NCBI GenBank assembly: GCA_943736015.1
Contig: OX031057.1
Location: 38,588,501-38,652,500 of the forward strand
From: Tridacna crocea
Taxonomy: Eukaryota; Mollusca; Bivalvia; Cardiida; Cardiidae
Length of the DNA stretch: 64,000 nucleotides
Reading direction: 5' to 3'
Shown one piece after another: positions 35,900 through 48,935 of the stretch; the stretch's first letter is position 1; the number at the start of each line of letters is the position of its first letter. The translations under genes were made by a program, and so were the position numbers. Below the pieces are notes generated by a model that worked only from the letters and a program-made list of their open reading frames with translations, made no database searches and was not told the origin of the DNA.

Positions 35900-37764
35900 T
35901 GGCAGTAAAGAAACGGGTATCCTGTCGCACTGAATATATGTCAAAGATCTTAAAGTGAAACAGCTTTAGCTAGGGAGTCAAAGTATCAATCCGAGTCTTA
36001 AGTGCGGAATGTTGCTAACAGAGCCTGTGGATTTTTAGAGATAATGATAACAGAGAGACAGTAAAGAGAGGCAGAGAGTGTGTGAGGGAGTGAGTTTGAG
36101 AAAGCTTTGATTTTGACATTTTTACTTTATAGTGGAAAGGTTGTATTGTGGATGAAAAAATAGTTTGTAAGGCTAATGACGGAAAAGGGAAATATCTATA
36201 CCGTGATAGATTTGAATAGACACGTGTTGAAAATGTTAGAGGGAAAATATTATAACAGCCACACGCTTCTTTTCCACATAACAAATGTCAATGCACTGAA
36301 TATCTATAACTATAACTCTAACAAGTGTTACCTGCACTGAAGGAAGGATCCAGTTAGTCTTAAATTATCTTTGATGTTCATTGAACAACGGTAATTTGCT
36401 TTGTCGAGATCTTCACAACGCAAATTGTCTAGTCAGCTTGAGAATTATATTATTCTATTCAGTAATTTAGATGACTTGTTCTGGACAACCACACTTATTT
36501 GTTGACATAAAGCAATAATGGAATTTAAGAAAGTAGATAAATATCAGATATCCATATTGTTAGAATAGAGATGGTGATTTAAAGGGCTGGCTGTAAGGGG
36601 AGGTGGAGGCCAGGGAAAATTAATCAGACTGGTAAAATGTTGGTTGATAGGTAATGGTTGTAGTGTTGATACCGGATTTATTAGTAGAGATCGTTGTGTT
36701 TGTTTTCTTGGTGTTTTATGGCCTAATTGGTCAATACTGTCAATGCACCTACCCATGCTTTATTGAAGTTTATTTTTACCAGTACTTTACAGATTGTCTG
36801 TTTTAAACCACTGTTTGCTTTCCCTCATTAATAAATCAAAATGCCGATTGGCAGTAAAGAAAAATGTATCTTGTCGCAATGAACATATAAAAAGGTCTTG
36901 ACGAAGAGCTTTGGAACAGCTTCTGATAGGGAGTCGAACCAGCAACCCGAGAGTTTTATGCCTGGAATGTTAAGGAGCCTCTTGATTTAAGGAGATACAT
37001 GTATGAAGACCGAGAGACTGTGACAGGCAGAGAGTATATTATGAGGGATTGGGTTTGAGAGAGCTTTTGATTTTGACACGTTTACCTTATAGTGAAAGGT
37101 TGTATTGTGGATAAAAAATAGTGAATTACTAAGGCCAATGACAGAAAAGCAAAATATCTATAAAGTGCTAGGGTTTAATATTCATGTTTTAAAAATGTTT
37201 AAATGGTAAATATCGGAACTGATATAAAAGAAACTCTGTTCTTTTTCACATAACCATCGTTGAAACAAGGAACAGCAATGAGAGACCAGAATCGCAGTTA
37301 ATTTCATCAAATATGGGAAAATAATCTTCCATGTTAGCACTGGCGATCCCCTCTCTCTCTAGACTTGTAGATATGCGACTGAGCTAATAGATTAGTCTTT
37401 TACGATTGATTGATTGAGTGGTTAGTTGACTGTATGTGTTTAACAGCGTTTTCAACAATATTTGAGTTATATTAGGGCGGCCTGTACATGTACCCATGTT
37501 TTCCTGGAGTTCAGTAACCAGTACTTCACACAATATTCTTCCCAAGCCACTAACTGTTTTTTCAACTCCACATAACTCTTGTCAGATCCGCTTTTCAGAT
37601 GTTGGAGAAGAAGTAATCCTGACGCAATGTGTATTATCAAATCCCAGAAAAGCATGGCTGAGCCGAGGATCTAAACCAGCTAACCCGTGTCTAAAGTTGT
37701 GTTCGCTACGGACCCGATTGCTATTCAAATATCTGTCGAGTTTAACGTCAATAGAGTGTTGATT
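35900..37764. repeat. Unit 5 cassettes A, B and C with spacers
   Basis: Cassette A is at 35900-36284, B at 36744-37242 and C at 37483-37764. Confidence 0.75.
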
Positions 37765-37888
37765 GGAAATGCTGTGATAGTTCTTACGATTAATAAAAGA
37801 TAGGGAACCGATTTCAATCGCAAAATACCTATGTCTTCAAAACGTTTGAAATACTTTCAGTCCAAGATAGTAGGTGTTTGGTCAGTGC

Positions 37889-39089
37889 CATAATTCATAT
37901 TTTCGTTTACCTAGCTGTCAGTAAGTACCATCAATCCGATGTACCCCTAGCCCCTGAGAGGAGTCAACAAACGCTTGAGATTTAGCCAAGTCCTTTTTCC
38001 TTCAGCTGATTGTCCTGAGCTCTCAGTCCATGACACCAGCCATTCCCCCCTGGTTAATAAACCACATGTTTTCCTCTCTACATAAGATGCTACCTTGATT
38101 GGTCAAGTGTAAGTGGATGCCCAGATTCTGGAATTTACCTTAACTGAATGTCGTTAGCTCTTACCCTCAGTCTGTTCGATGAAGCTTAGCCCATGAGATG
38201 TACCTCCTATCCGAGAAAGGTTTCTTCGTTTCTTTTGATTAATATGTATGCCTTTAAAATGGAACCCTTTCAGGCACTGAAACTGTATCTACATGAATGT
38301 GATCGACCGGCATTCCTGAGCATGTATTCCCAGTCCGTGCTGTCATATATCCGTAGTCTTTAACTCGCACTTCAAACCATCGCACCGAGTTCTTGAGATT
38401 GTATCATCTGTTCGTGGAATGTTCCCTCAGTGTTTTTCATTTCCTCTTAGACTTGAAACTCGTGCCTATAGTCCATTTGATGTTCCCCAGGCACTACACC
38501 ACTGAACTGACTCGAATGCTTGCATTTGCCCTGTTTGCTGATAGCCTCAGCCCCTGAGAAACGTATCCTAAATCTGTGAGATGTACCCTTAGCGAGTAAC
38601 TGTGCCCTGAGACCCGACAACTGTATGGTAAGGCTGTACCACATGTCCGTCTGATGTACTCAAGGTTTGTAAGACGTGCACTTTGTCCATAGGTTATTCT
38701 CGCATAACATGTCACGTATTGTAAGGTATTGAGATCCTTCTATAGTCATTGAGATGTATTCTCGGGCCATGAAACCGTGATTTTACTTCCAGCCTGTCAT
38801 CTTTCACCATAACTTGTGGGATGTTCCCATTTTCCTTTCTCCACACTCTTAGACTTTGACTTTGCAGAAACCCTAAAACTGTGTCTCTGTCCTTATGTCA
38901 AACTTACGTCATGTGCCTCTATCCAAGATCAAAATTTTCTCCAAGTTCAAATGATGTAACCTCTCTATTTTACATCTGTGCCTAAACTTTGGATTTACCT
39001 TCAGCCGATTAGCTTGTGCATTAGGTCTGTGCAATCTTTCCCCAATTTGTGAACTGTTTCTGCAATCCTAGGGCTCTTGGCCTCAGTCT
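37889..39089. repeat. Unit 5 degenerate minisatellite
   Basis: This is the copy of the 20-22 bp degenerate repeat; no private variant was noticed. Confidence 0.6.
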
Positions 39090-39219
39090 ATGGAATTGAG
39101 ATATTAGTCGATGTGGGATGCCATTGAAACCCTTGTGCTATTTCCTTACTGTCGTTTTCCAACGTTTAAAAGGTGCCCTTTCTATTCTTTGACAATAAGT
39201 TTAATCCCAAAACCGTTTG

Positions 39220-39532
39220 TCCCCTCTCTCTTTTACTCTTATCGCTCTTGCTCTCTTCCTTACTTTGACATTGTATGTCGTTCTGGCTATCCCTCTTTCT
39301 GGGCTGTCTCTTTCTCTCTTCTCTTCCATCCTTCTATATCTCAGTCATTCTCTTACTCTTTCCTTTCGCTATCTCTCACTATCTCTATTTCTAATGTTTT
39401 CTTTTTCTCTGCCTGTTTCTCTATTTCTGTCTAACTCATTTCTTCTGTTCTCCAGACTCCATTTTTCTTTCAATCTCAATCCCTCCCTCCTTCCTCTCTA
39501 CACCTGTCTCTCTACTTTTGCCTGTCTCTCTG

Positions 39533-39571
<39 letters not shown>

Positions 39572-39823
39572 CTGTCTGCATCTGCCTCTCTGTGGCTTAA
39601 TCTTCGTCTCTCTGCCTCTCTCTGGCTCTGTATCTCTGCCTATCTTATGCTCTATTTCAATTCCTCTTTTAGGCTCTATCTGTCAGACTCTCTTTTTCTC
39701 TATCCTGTTCTCTTTCTCTTTCGCTCTGTTCTCTTTCTCTTTCGCTCTCATTCTCTCTCTGTGTCTCTCACTCATTCTCTCTGTCTCTGTCTGTCTGTCT
39801 GTCTCTCTCTCCCTCACTCTCTC
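39220..39823 (+). repeat. Unit 5 pyrimidine tract, (CT)16 and (GTCT)4
   Basis: The CT run is at 39536-39567, with four GTCT repeats downstream. Confidence 0.93.
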
Positions 39824-39971
39824 ATTAACCACATATCATAGCTTACCTCTTCTTATAAGTTTTTTCAAGTTCACAGATCGCAGTTTTCTCCTTTACCCCA
39901 CAAACTGCATTCTCCATTTCAGATTTATCCTCCTTCAGTCCTTTTTACCCTCTGCCTCTTGCAACACTTGG

Positions 39972-42900
39972 TATACTAAATTCTTACAAAATTGTTTCTA
40001 CACTTGATCTACTTAACTGTGAGAGTGTCATTGAGACACTTGATTTCTCATCTTAAACTTCGTTCGGATCACTGGATTTTCTTTATCACCTGGGAAATGT
40101 AACAACGTAGTGATAATTAATTTATTAGGTCTTCGGAACAGTGAATTGACTTTTTTTCTCGCCGGGTAATTTGAACACTGTATTAATAATATTCTTACCA
40201 AGTCATTGCAACCAGGAACCAACCTTTTATGTAATCATTGCAACAATGGATTGAGAAGTCATTGTAACAGTGAATTAATTCATCTGTCACAGAGTCATTG
40301 CAACAATGGACTATTTCTTTTGTCATTACTACACTGGACTGATTATTTTTCTGCTAGTAATTACAACAATGGGTTTAGAAATTTATAACCTAGTCATTGC
40401 AACATTGGATTGACTTATTTCTGTCCTTATCATTGCATCAATAGTTATCCTAACCTGACCAAGTAATATCAGTTATTGACTTATAAATTCCATATGTAGT
40501 GATTGTAATAGTGAATTTACCAAACTCTTACTTAGCTCCTGAAAGACTGGATTACTTGTTAAAAGTCATTATATGAGTGAATTGACATCGCTCTGAAGGT
40601 CATTGCAAGACTATTTTTTGCTTTGTTAGTTGTTGCAAATTTTGGACAGTTATAACTAGTTGTTCTAACATTCAACCGATGAATGTCTTGCCTAGCCATT
40701 AGTACTGAGATTGACCAATCTTTGCATAATCATTGTAACCTTAAACTGACTTCTCTTTAACCTAGTCATTGTAACAATGGACTGAGAAACTTTTTAATTT
40801 GTCATTGCTACACTGGATTGATTTTTTTTCTACTAGTAATGACTGTAATGGATTTAGAAATTGATAACCTAGTCATTGCAACAATGGATTGACTTATTTC
40901 TGTGCTTGTCATTGAATCGGTAGATATCCTTACTTGACTAAGTTATATCAGTAACAGACTTTTAAATTCCATGTCTAGTGATTGTAATACTGAGTTGACC
41001 AATCTCTTCATTAGTCACTGCAAAACCAGATTGACACTGGTTAACCCATTACTACACAATCCCTACTTTTGAGGCCCCTGAGAAAGAAGGGTTTAGAAAA
41101 CATTGTGGGAAAAAGAGAAAATGCTGGTAACCAGCATTTCCTCCTTTTCCCACAACGTTTTCTATCCTTCACAAAACAAATTTCAAATTTTCAGTCACTT
41201 TTATTGTGTCATCTGCAAATGTTTTTGATTTGGACAAACCTAAAATTTTGTCATTTGGTAATGAGATAAAATCATTGTAACAGTGAATTGACTTCTCTCA
41301 GAAGGTCATTGCAACAGTGTATGTTTTGCTTTGTTAGTCATTGCAATCCTGGACAGTTATAGTCATTGTAATATTCACCTGATGAATGTCTCGCCTAGCC
41401 ATTGGTACTGAGATTGACAAATCTTTTGCATAGTCATTGCAACCCTGACCCGACTTCTCTTTCACTTAGTCATTGCAAGAATTGCTTGAGATTTTTTTTT
41501 TTTTATCATAAATGGATATATTGATGTCACCTTGTCATTGCTACAATGGATTGATAATTCTATGACTTTGTCATTGGAACAATTGATTGACTATCCTCTC
41601 GCCTAGACTTTGTAACACTGGATTATACTAAATTCTTATAAAATTGCTTCGACAGTTGATCTAAACTGTGATAGTGATTCAGACACTGGATTTCTCATCT
41701 TAATCTTGGAGTTCGGATCAATGGATCTTTTCTATCACCTTGGTAAATGTAACAATGGAGTGATAATTAATTTATAAAGATTTTGCAACAGTGAATTGAC
41801 CTTTTTTTCTCACCAGATAATTGGAACACTGCATTAATAATATTCTTACCAAGTCCATGCAACCCTGAACTAACAGTTTACGTATGCATTGCAACAATGG
41901 TTTGAAAAATCATTGTAACTTAAACAGTGAATTATTTTATCTGTAACAAAGTCATTGCAACAATGGATTAATTTTGTTTTATTTGTCACTGCTACACTGC
42001 ATTGATTCTCTTTCTACTTGTAATTACAACAATGGATTTAAAAATTTATAACCAAGTCAATGCTAAAATGGATTGACTCATTTCTGTTCTTGTCATTGCA
42101 TCAATAGATATCCTATCCTGATCAAGTAATATCACTTCTAGATATATCAATTCCATACCTAGTGATTGTAACAATGAATTTACCAATCTCTTACTCAGTC
42201 ACTGCAAAACTAGATTGACTTGTTAAAATCATTGCAATAGTGAAGTAACTTGTCTCAGAAGGTCATTGCAACTCTGCATTTTTTGCTTTGTTAGTCATTG
42301 CAGTCCTGGAGAGTTATAATTGGTCATTGCAACATTCAACTGATGAATGTTGCTTCTAGTCATTGGCACTGAGATTGACAAATCTTTGTGTAGTCATTGC
42401 AAGCCTGGACTGACTTCTCTTTTACCTAGTCATTGCAACAATGGATTGAGAAACACTTTATCATTGCTGCGCTGGATTGATTATTTTTCTACCAGTGATT
42501 ACAAAAAATGGACTTAGAAATCTATAACCTAGTCATTGCAACAATTGATTGTCATTGCATCAATAGATATCCTAACCTGACCAAGTAATACCAGTTTTAG
42601 ACTTACAAAGTCCATATCTAGTGATTGTAAGACTGAATTTACCAATCTGTTACTCAGCCGGTGAAAAACTGGATTATTCGTTAAGTCATCATAACAGTGA
42701 ATTGACTTCTCTCTGATGGTCATTGCAACACTGTATTTTTGCTTTGTTCATCATTGCAATTCTGGACAGTGATAACTAGTCATTGCAACATTGAACTGGT
42801 GAATGTTTCGCCTAGCCTTTGGTAATTCGATTTACAAATCTTTGCATAGTAGTTGCAACCCTATACCGACTTCTCTCTCACCTAGTCATTGCAACAATAG

Positions 42901-44769
42901 AATGAGAAACTTTTGTATTTGCCATTGCAACACTGGATTGATTATTTCCTACTATTAATTACAACAATGGATTTAGTAATTTATAACCTAGTGATGCAAC
43001 AATTGAATGACTTATTTCTGTGCTTGTTACTGGATCAATAGATATCCTTATCTGACCAGGTAATACAAGTTCTAGACTTGTAAATTCCAAATCTAGTGAT
43101 AGTAATACTGAATTTATCGATCTCTAAGTCACTGCAAAACTAGATTGACTTGTTAAAATCATTGTAACAGTAAACTGACTAATCTCAGGTCATTGAAACA
43201 CTATTTTTTTGCTCTGTTAGTCATTGCAATCTTGGACAGTTGTAACTAGTGATTGCAACATTCAACTGATAAATGTCTCGCCTAGCCATTGGTACTGAGA
43301 TTGACAAATCTTTGCATTGTCATTTCAGCCCTGGACCGACTTCTCTTTCACCTAGTCATTGCAACAATGGATTAACTTATTTCTGTTCTTGCCATTGCAT
43401 CAATAGATATCCTAACTTGACCAAGTAATGTCACTTATCTATAGACATATAAATTCCATATCTAGTGATTGTAAGACTGAATTTACCAATCTCTTATTTA
43501 GTCACTGAAAAACTGGATAACTCATTAAAACCATTGTAACAGTGAACTGACTGCTTTCAGAAGGTCATTGCAACACTGTACTTTTTGCTTTATTTCTCAT
43601 TGCAATCCTGGACTGTTATAACTAGTCATTGCAACACTGAAGTGATGAATGTCTCGTGGTACTGAGACTGAGAAATTTTTGTGTGGTAATTGCAACCCTA
43701 GACTGACTTCTCTTTGATGTAGTCATTGCAAGAATGGATTGAGAAACTTTATAATTTGTCATTGATACGATCATTGTTCTACTAGTAATTACAATAATGG
43801 GTTTAGAAATTTATAACACAGTAATTGCAACAGTGGATTGACTTATTTCTGTGCTTGTCATTGTATCAATAGATATCTTAACCTGACCAAGTGATATCAG
43901 TTATAGACTTATAAATTCAATATCTAGTATTTGTAATACTGAAATCAACATCTCTTACTCAGCCGTAGAACACCTTGATTACTCGTTAAATGTCTATATA
44001 ACAGTGAATTGACTTCTTTCAGAAGGTCATTGCAACACTGTATGTTTTGCTTTGTTAGTCATTGCAATCCTGGACAGTTATAAGTAGTCATTGCAACATT
44101 CAACTGATGAATGTCTCGCCTAGCCATAGATGCTGAGATTGATAATACTTTGCATAGTCATTGCAAGCCTGGACTAACTTCTCATTGACCTAGTCATTGC
44201 AACAATGCATTGAGAAACTTTTTGTCATAGCATCTCTGGATTGATTTTTTTTCACTACTGATTACACGATAGATTTAGAAATTGATAAACTAGTCATTGA
44301 AACAATGGATTGACTCATTTCTATGCTTGTCATTGCATCAATAGTTATCCTAACCTGACCTAGTAATAATAGTTATAGACTTATAAATTCTAAGTCTAGT
44401 GATTGTAATACTGAATTTAGCAATCTTTTACTTAGTCACTGCAAAATAGATGGACTGATTAAAAGTCATTATAACGGTTAACTGGCTTCTCTCAGAAGGT
44501 CATTGCAACACAGCATTTTTTGCTACACCTAATTGTTCCAACAATGGATTGAGAATTTGTTTGTCATTGCCACACTGGATTATTTTTCTACTATTAAATA
44601 CAACAATGGATTTAGAAATTTATAACAAAGTCATTACAACAATTGATTGATTTATTTCTGTGCTTGTCATTGCATCAATAGATATTCTAACCTGACCGAG
44701 TAATATCAATTATAGAGTTATGAATTCCATCTCTATTGATTGAAATACTGATTTTACCAATTTCTTAAA
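39972..44769. repeat. Unit 5 higher-order satellite
   Basis: The monomer order is the same as in unit 1, including the 13-T run near 41492. Confidence 0.9.
41045..41265. mobile_element. Unit 5 copy of the TTAA-flanked element
   Basis: The element is 221 bp with the palindrome at 41095-41163. Confidence 0.55.
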
Positions 44770-44873
44770 TGCACCTATCCATGCTTTATTGAAGTTTCTT
44801 CTACCAGTACTTTGCACTATGTCTGTTTCAAACCACTGTCTGCTTTCTCACATAAACAAGTCGAAACGCTGAT

Positions 44874-46738
44874 TGGCAGTAAAGAAACGGGTATCCTGTC
44901 GCACTGAATATATGTCAAAGATCTTAAAGTGAAACAGCTTTAGCTAGGGAGTCAAAGTATCAATCCGAGTCTTAAGTGCGGAATGTTGCTAACAGAGCCT
45001 GTGGATTTTTAGAGATAATGATAACAGAGAGACAGTAAAGAGAGGCAGAGAGTGTGTGAGGGAGTGAGTTTGAGAAAGCTTTGATTTTGACATTTTTACT
45101 TTATAGTGGAAAGGTTGTATTGTGGATGAAAAAATAGTTTGTAAGGCTAATGACGGAAAAGGGAAATATCTATACCGTGATAGATTTGAATAGACACGTG
45201 TTGAAAATGTTAGAGGGAAAATATTATAACAGCCACACGCTTCTTTTCCACATAACAAATGTCAATGCACTGAATATCTATAACTATAACTCTAACAAGT
45301 GTTACCTGCACTGAAGGAAGGATCCAGTTAGTCTTAAATTATCTTTGATGTTCATTGAACAACGGTAATTTGCTTTGTCGAGATCTTCACAACGCAAATT
45401 GTCTAGTCAGCTTGAGAATTATATTATTCTATTCAGTAATTTAGATGACTTGTTCTGGACAACCACACTTATTTGTTGACATAAAGCAATAATGGAATTT
45501 AAGAAAGTAGATAAATATCAGATATCCATATTGTTAGAATAGAGATGGTGATTTAAAGGGCTGGCTGTAAGGGGAGGTGGAGGCCAGGGAAAATTAATCA
45601 GACTGGTAAAATGTTGGTTGATAGGTAATGGTTGTAGTGTTGATACCGGATTTATTAGTAGAGATCGTTGTGTTTGTTTTCTTGGTGTTTTATGGCCTAA
45701 TTGGTCAATACTGTCAATGCACCTACCCATGCTTTATTGAAGTTTATTTTTACCAGTACTTTACAGATTGTCTGTTTTAAACCACTGTTTGCTTTCCCTC
45801 ATTAATAAATCAAAATGCCGATTGGCAGTAAAGAAAAATGTATCTTGTCGCAATGAACATATAAAAAGGTCTTGACGAAGAGCTTTGGAACAGCTTCTGA
45901 TAGGGAGTCGAACCAGCAACCCGAGAGTTTTATGCCTGGAATGTTAAGGAGCCTCTTGATTTAAGGAGATACATGTATGAAGACCGAGAGACTGTGACAG
46001 GCAGAGAGTATATTATGAGGGATTGGGTTTGAGAGAGCTTTTGATTTTGACACGTTTACCTTATAGTGAAAGGTTGTATTGTGGATAAAAAATAGTGAAT
46101 TACTAAGGCCAATGACAGAAAAGCAAAATATCTATAAAGTGCTAGGGTTTAATATTCATGTTTTAAAAATGTTTAAATGGTAAATATCGGAACTGATATA
46201 AAAGAAACTCTGTTCTTTTTCACATAACCATCGTTGAAACAAGGAACAGCAATGAGAGACCAGAATCGCAGTTAATTTCATCAAATATGGGAAAATAATC
46301 TTCCATGTTAGCACTGGCGATCCCCTCTCTCTCTAGACTTGTAGATATGCGACTGAGCTAATAGATTAGTCTTTTACGATTGATTGATTGAGTGGTTAGT
46401 TGACTGTATGTGTTTAACAGCGTTTTCAACAATATTTGAGTTATATTAGGGCGGCCTGTACATGTACCCATGTTTTCCTGGAGTTCAGTAACCAGTACTT
46501 CACACAATATTCTTCCCAAGCCACTAACTGTTTTTTCAACTCCACATAACTCTTGTCAGATCCGCTTTTCAGATGTTGGAGAAGAAGTAATCCTGACGCA
46601 ATGTGTATTATCAAATCCCAGAAAAGCATGGCTGAGCCGAGGATCTAAACCAGCTAACCCGTGTCTAAAGTTGTGTTCGCTACGGACCCGATTGCTATTC
46701 AAATATCTGTCGAGTTTAACGTCAATAGAGTGTTGATT
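44874..46738. repeat. Unit 6 cassettes A, B and C with spacers
   Basis: Cassette A is at 44874-45258, B at 45718-46216 and C at 46457-46738. Confidence 0.75.
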
Positions 46739-46862
46739 GGAAATGCTGTGATAGTTCTTACGATTAATAAAAGATAGGGAACCGATTTCAATCGCAAAAT
46801 ACCTATGTCTTCAAAACGTTTGAAATACTTTCAGTCCAAGATAGTAGGTGTTTGGTCAGTGC

Positions 46863-48063
46863 CATAATTCATATTTTCGTTTACCTAGCTGTCAGTAAGT
46901 ACCATCAATCCGATGTACCCCTAGCCCCTGAGAGGAGTCAACAAACGCTTGAGATTTAGCCAAGTCCTTTTTCCTTCAGCTGATTGTCCTGAGCTCTCAG
47001 TCCATGACACCAGCCATTCCCCCCTGGTTAATAAACCACATGTTTTCCTCTCTACATAAGATGCTACCTTGATTGGTCAAGTGTAAGTGGATGCCCAGAT
47101 TCTGGAATTTACCTTAACTGAATGTCGTTAGCTCTTACCCTCAGTCTGTTCGATGAAGCTTAGCCCATGAGATGTACCTCCTATCCGAGAAAGGTTTCTT
47201 CGTTTCTTTTGATTAATATGTATGCCTTTAAAATGGAACCCTTTCAGGCACTGAAACTGTATCTACATGAATGTGATCGACCGGCATTCCTGAGCATGTA
47301 TTCCCAGTCCGTGCTGTCATATATCCGTAGTCTTTAACTCGCACTTCAAACCATCGCACCGAGTTCTTGAGATTGTATCATCTGTTCGTGGAATGTTCCC
47401 TCAGTGTTTTTCATTTCCTCTTAGACTTGAAACTCGTGCCTATAGTCCATTTGATGTTCCCCAGGCACTACACCACTGAACTGACTCGAATGCTTGCATT
47501 TGCCCTGTTTGCTGATAGCCTCAGCCCCTGAGAAACGTATCCTAAATCTGTGAGATGTACCCTTAGCGAGTAACTGTGCCCTGAGACCCGACAACTGTAT
47601 GGTAAGGCTGTACCACATGTCCGTCTGATGTACTCAAGGTTTGTAAGACGTGCACTTTGTCCATAGGTTATTCTCGCATAACATGTCACGTATTGTAAGG
47701 TATTGAGATCCTTCTATAGTCATTGAGATGTATTCTCGGGCCATGAAACCGTGATTTTACTTCCAGCCTGTCATCTTTCACCATAACTTGTGGGATGTTC
47801 CCATTTTCCTTTCTCCACACTCTTAGACTTTGACTTTGCAGAAACCCTAAAACTGTGTCTCTGTCCTTATGTCAAACTTACGTCATGTGCCTCTATCCAA
47901 GATCAAAATTTTCTCCAAGTTCAAATGATGTAACCTCTCTATTTTACATCTGTGCCTAAACTTTGGATTTACCTTCAGCCGATTAGCTTGTGCATTAGGT
48001 CTGTGCAATCTTTCCCCAATTTGTGAACTGTTTCTGCAATCCTAGGGCTCTTGGCCTCAGTCT
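46863..48063. repeat. Unit 6 degenerate minisatellite
   Basis: This is the copy of the 20-22 bp degenerate repeat; no private variant was noticed. Confidence 0.6.
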
Positions 48064-48193
48064 ATGGAATTGAGATATTAGTCGATGTGGGATGCCATTG
48101 AAACCCTTGTGCTATTTCCTTACTGTCGTTTTCCAACGTTTAAAAGGTGCCCTTTCTATTCTTTGACAATAAGTTTAATCCCAAAACCGTTTG

Positions 48194-48787
48194 TCCCCTC
48201 TCTCTTTTACTCTTATCGCTCTTGCTCTCTTCCTTACTTTGACATTGTATGTCGTTCTGGCTATCCCTCTTTCTGGGCTGTCTCTTTCTCTCTTCTCTTC
48301 CATCCTTCTATATCTCAGTCATTCTCTTACTCTTTCCTTTCGCTATCTCTCACTATCTCTATTTCTAATGTTTTCTTTTTCTCTGCCTGTTTCTCTATTT
48401 CTGTCTAACTCATTTCTTCTGTTCTCCAGACTCCATTTTTCTTTCAATCTCAATCCCTCCCTCCTTCCTCTCTACACCTGTCTCTCTACTTTTGCCTGTC
48501 TCTCTGCTTCTCTCTCTCTCTCTCTCTCTCTGTATCTGTCTGCATCTGCCTCTCTGTGGCTTAATCTTCGTCTCTCTGCCTCTCTCTGGCTCTGTATCTC
48601 TGCCTATCTTATGCTCTATTTCAATTCCTCTTTTAGGCTCTATCTGTCAGACTCTCTTTTTCTCTATCCTGTTCTCTTTCTCTTTCGCTCTGTTCTCTTT
48701 CTCTTTCGCTCTCATTCTCTCTCTGTGTCTCTCACTCATTCTCTCTGTCTCTGTCTGTCTGTCTGTCTCTCTCTCCCTCACTCTCTC
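48194..48787 (+). repeat. Unit 6 pyrimidine tract, (CT)11 and (GTCT)4
   Basis: This tract has the shortest CT run of the array, at 48510-48531. The contraction shifts the frames, so two overlapping open frames of 204 and 159 codons appear that are absent in this form from other units. Confidence 0.93.
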
Positions 48788-48935
48788 ATTAACCACATAT
48801 CATAGCTTACCTCTTCTTATAAGTTTTTTCAAGTTCACAGATCGCAGTTTTCTCCTTTACCCCACAAACTGCATTCTCCATTTCAGATTTATCCTCCTTC
48901 AGTCCTTTTTACCCTCTGCCTCTTGCAACACTTGG

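Larger units (their letters stand above)
35900..44873. repeat. Macrosatellite unit 5 (8,974 bp)
   Basis: No private variant was noticed by eye, so this unit can serve as the best single representative of the family. It belongs with units 3 and 4 at the position equivalent to 24658. Confidence 0.97.
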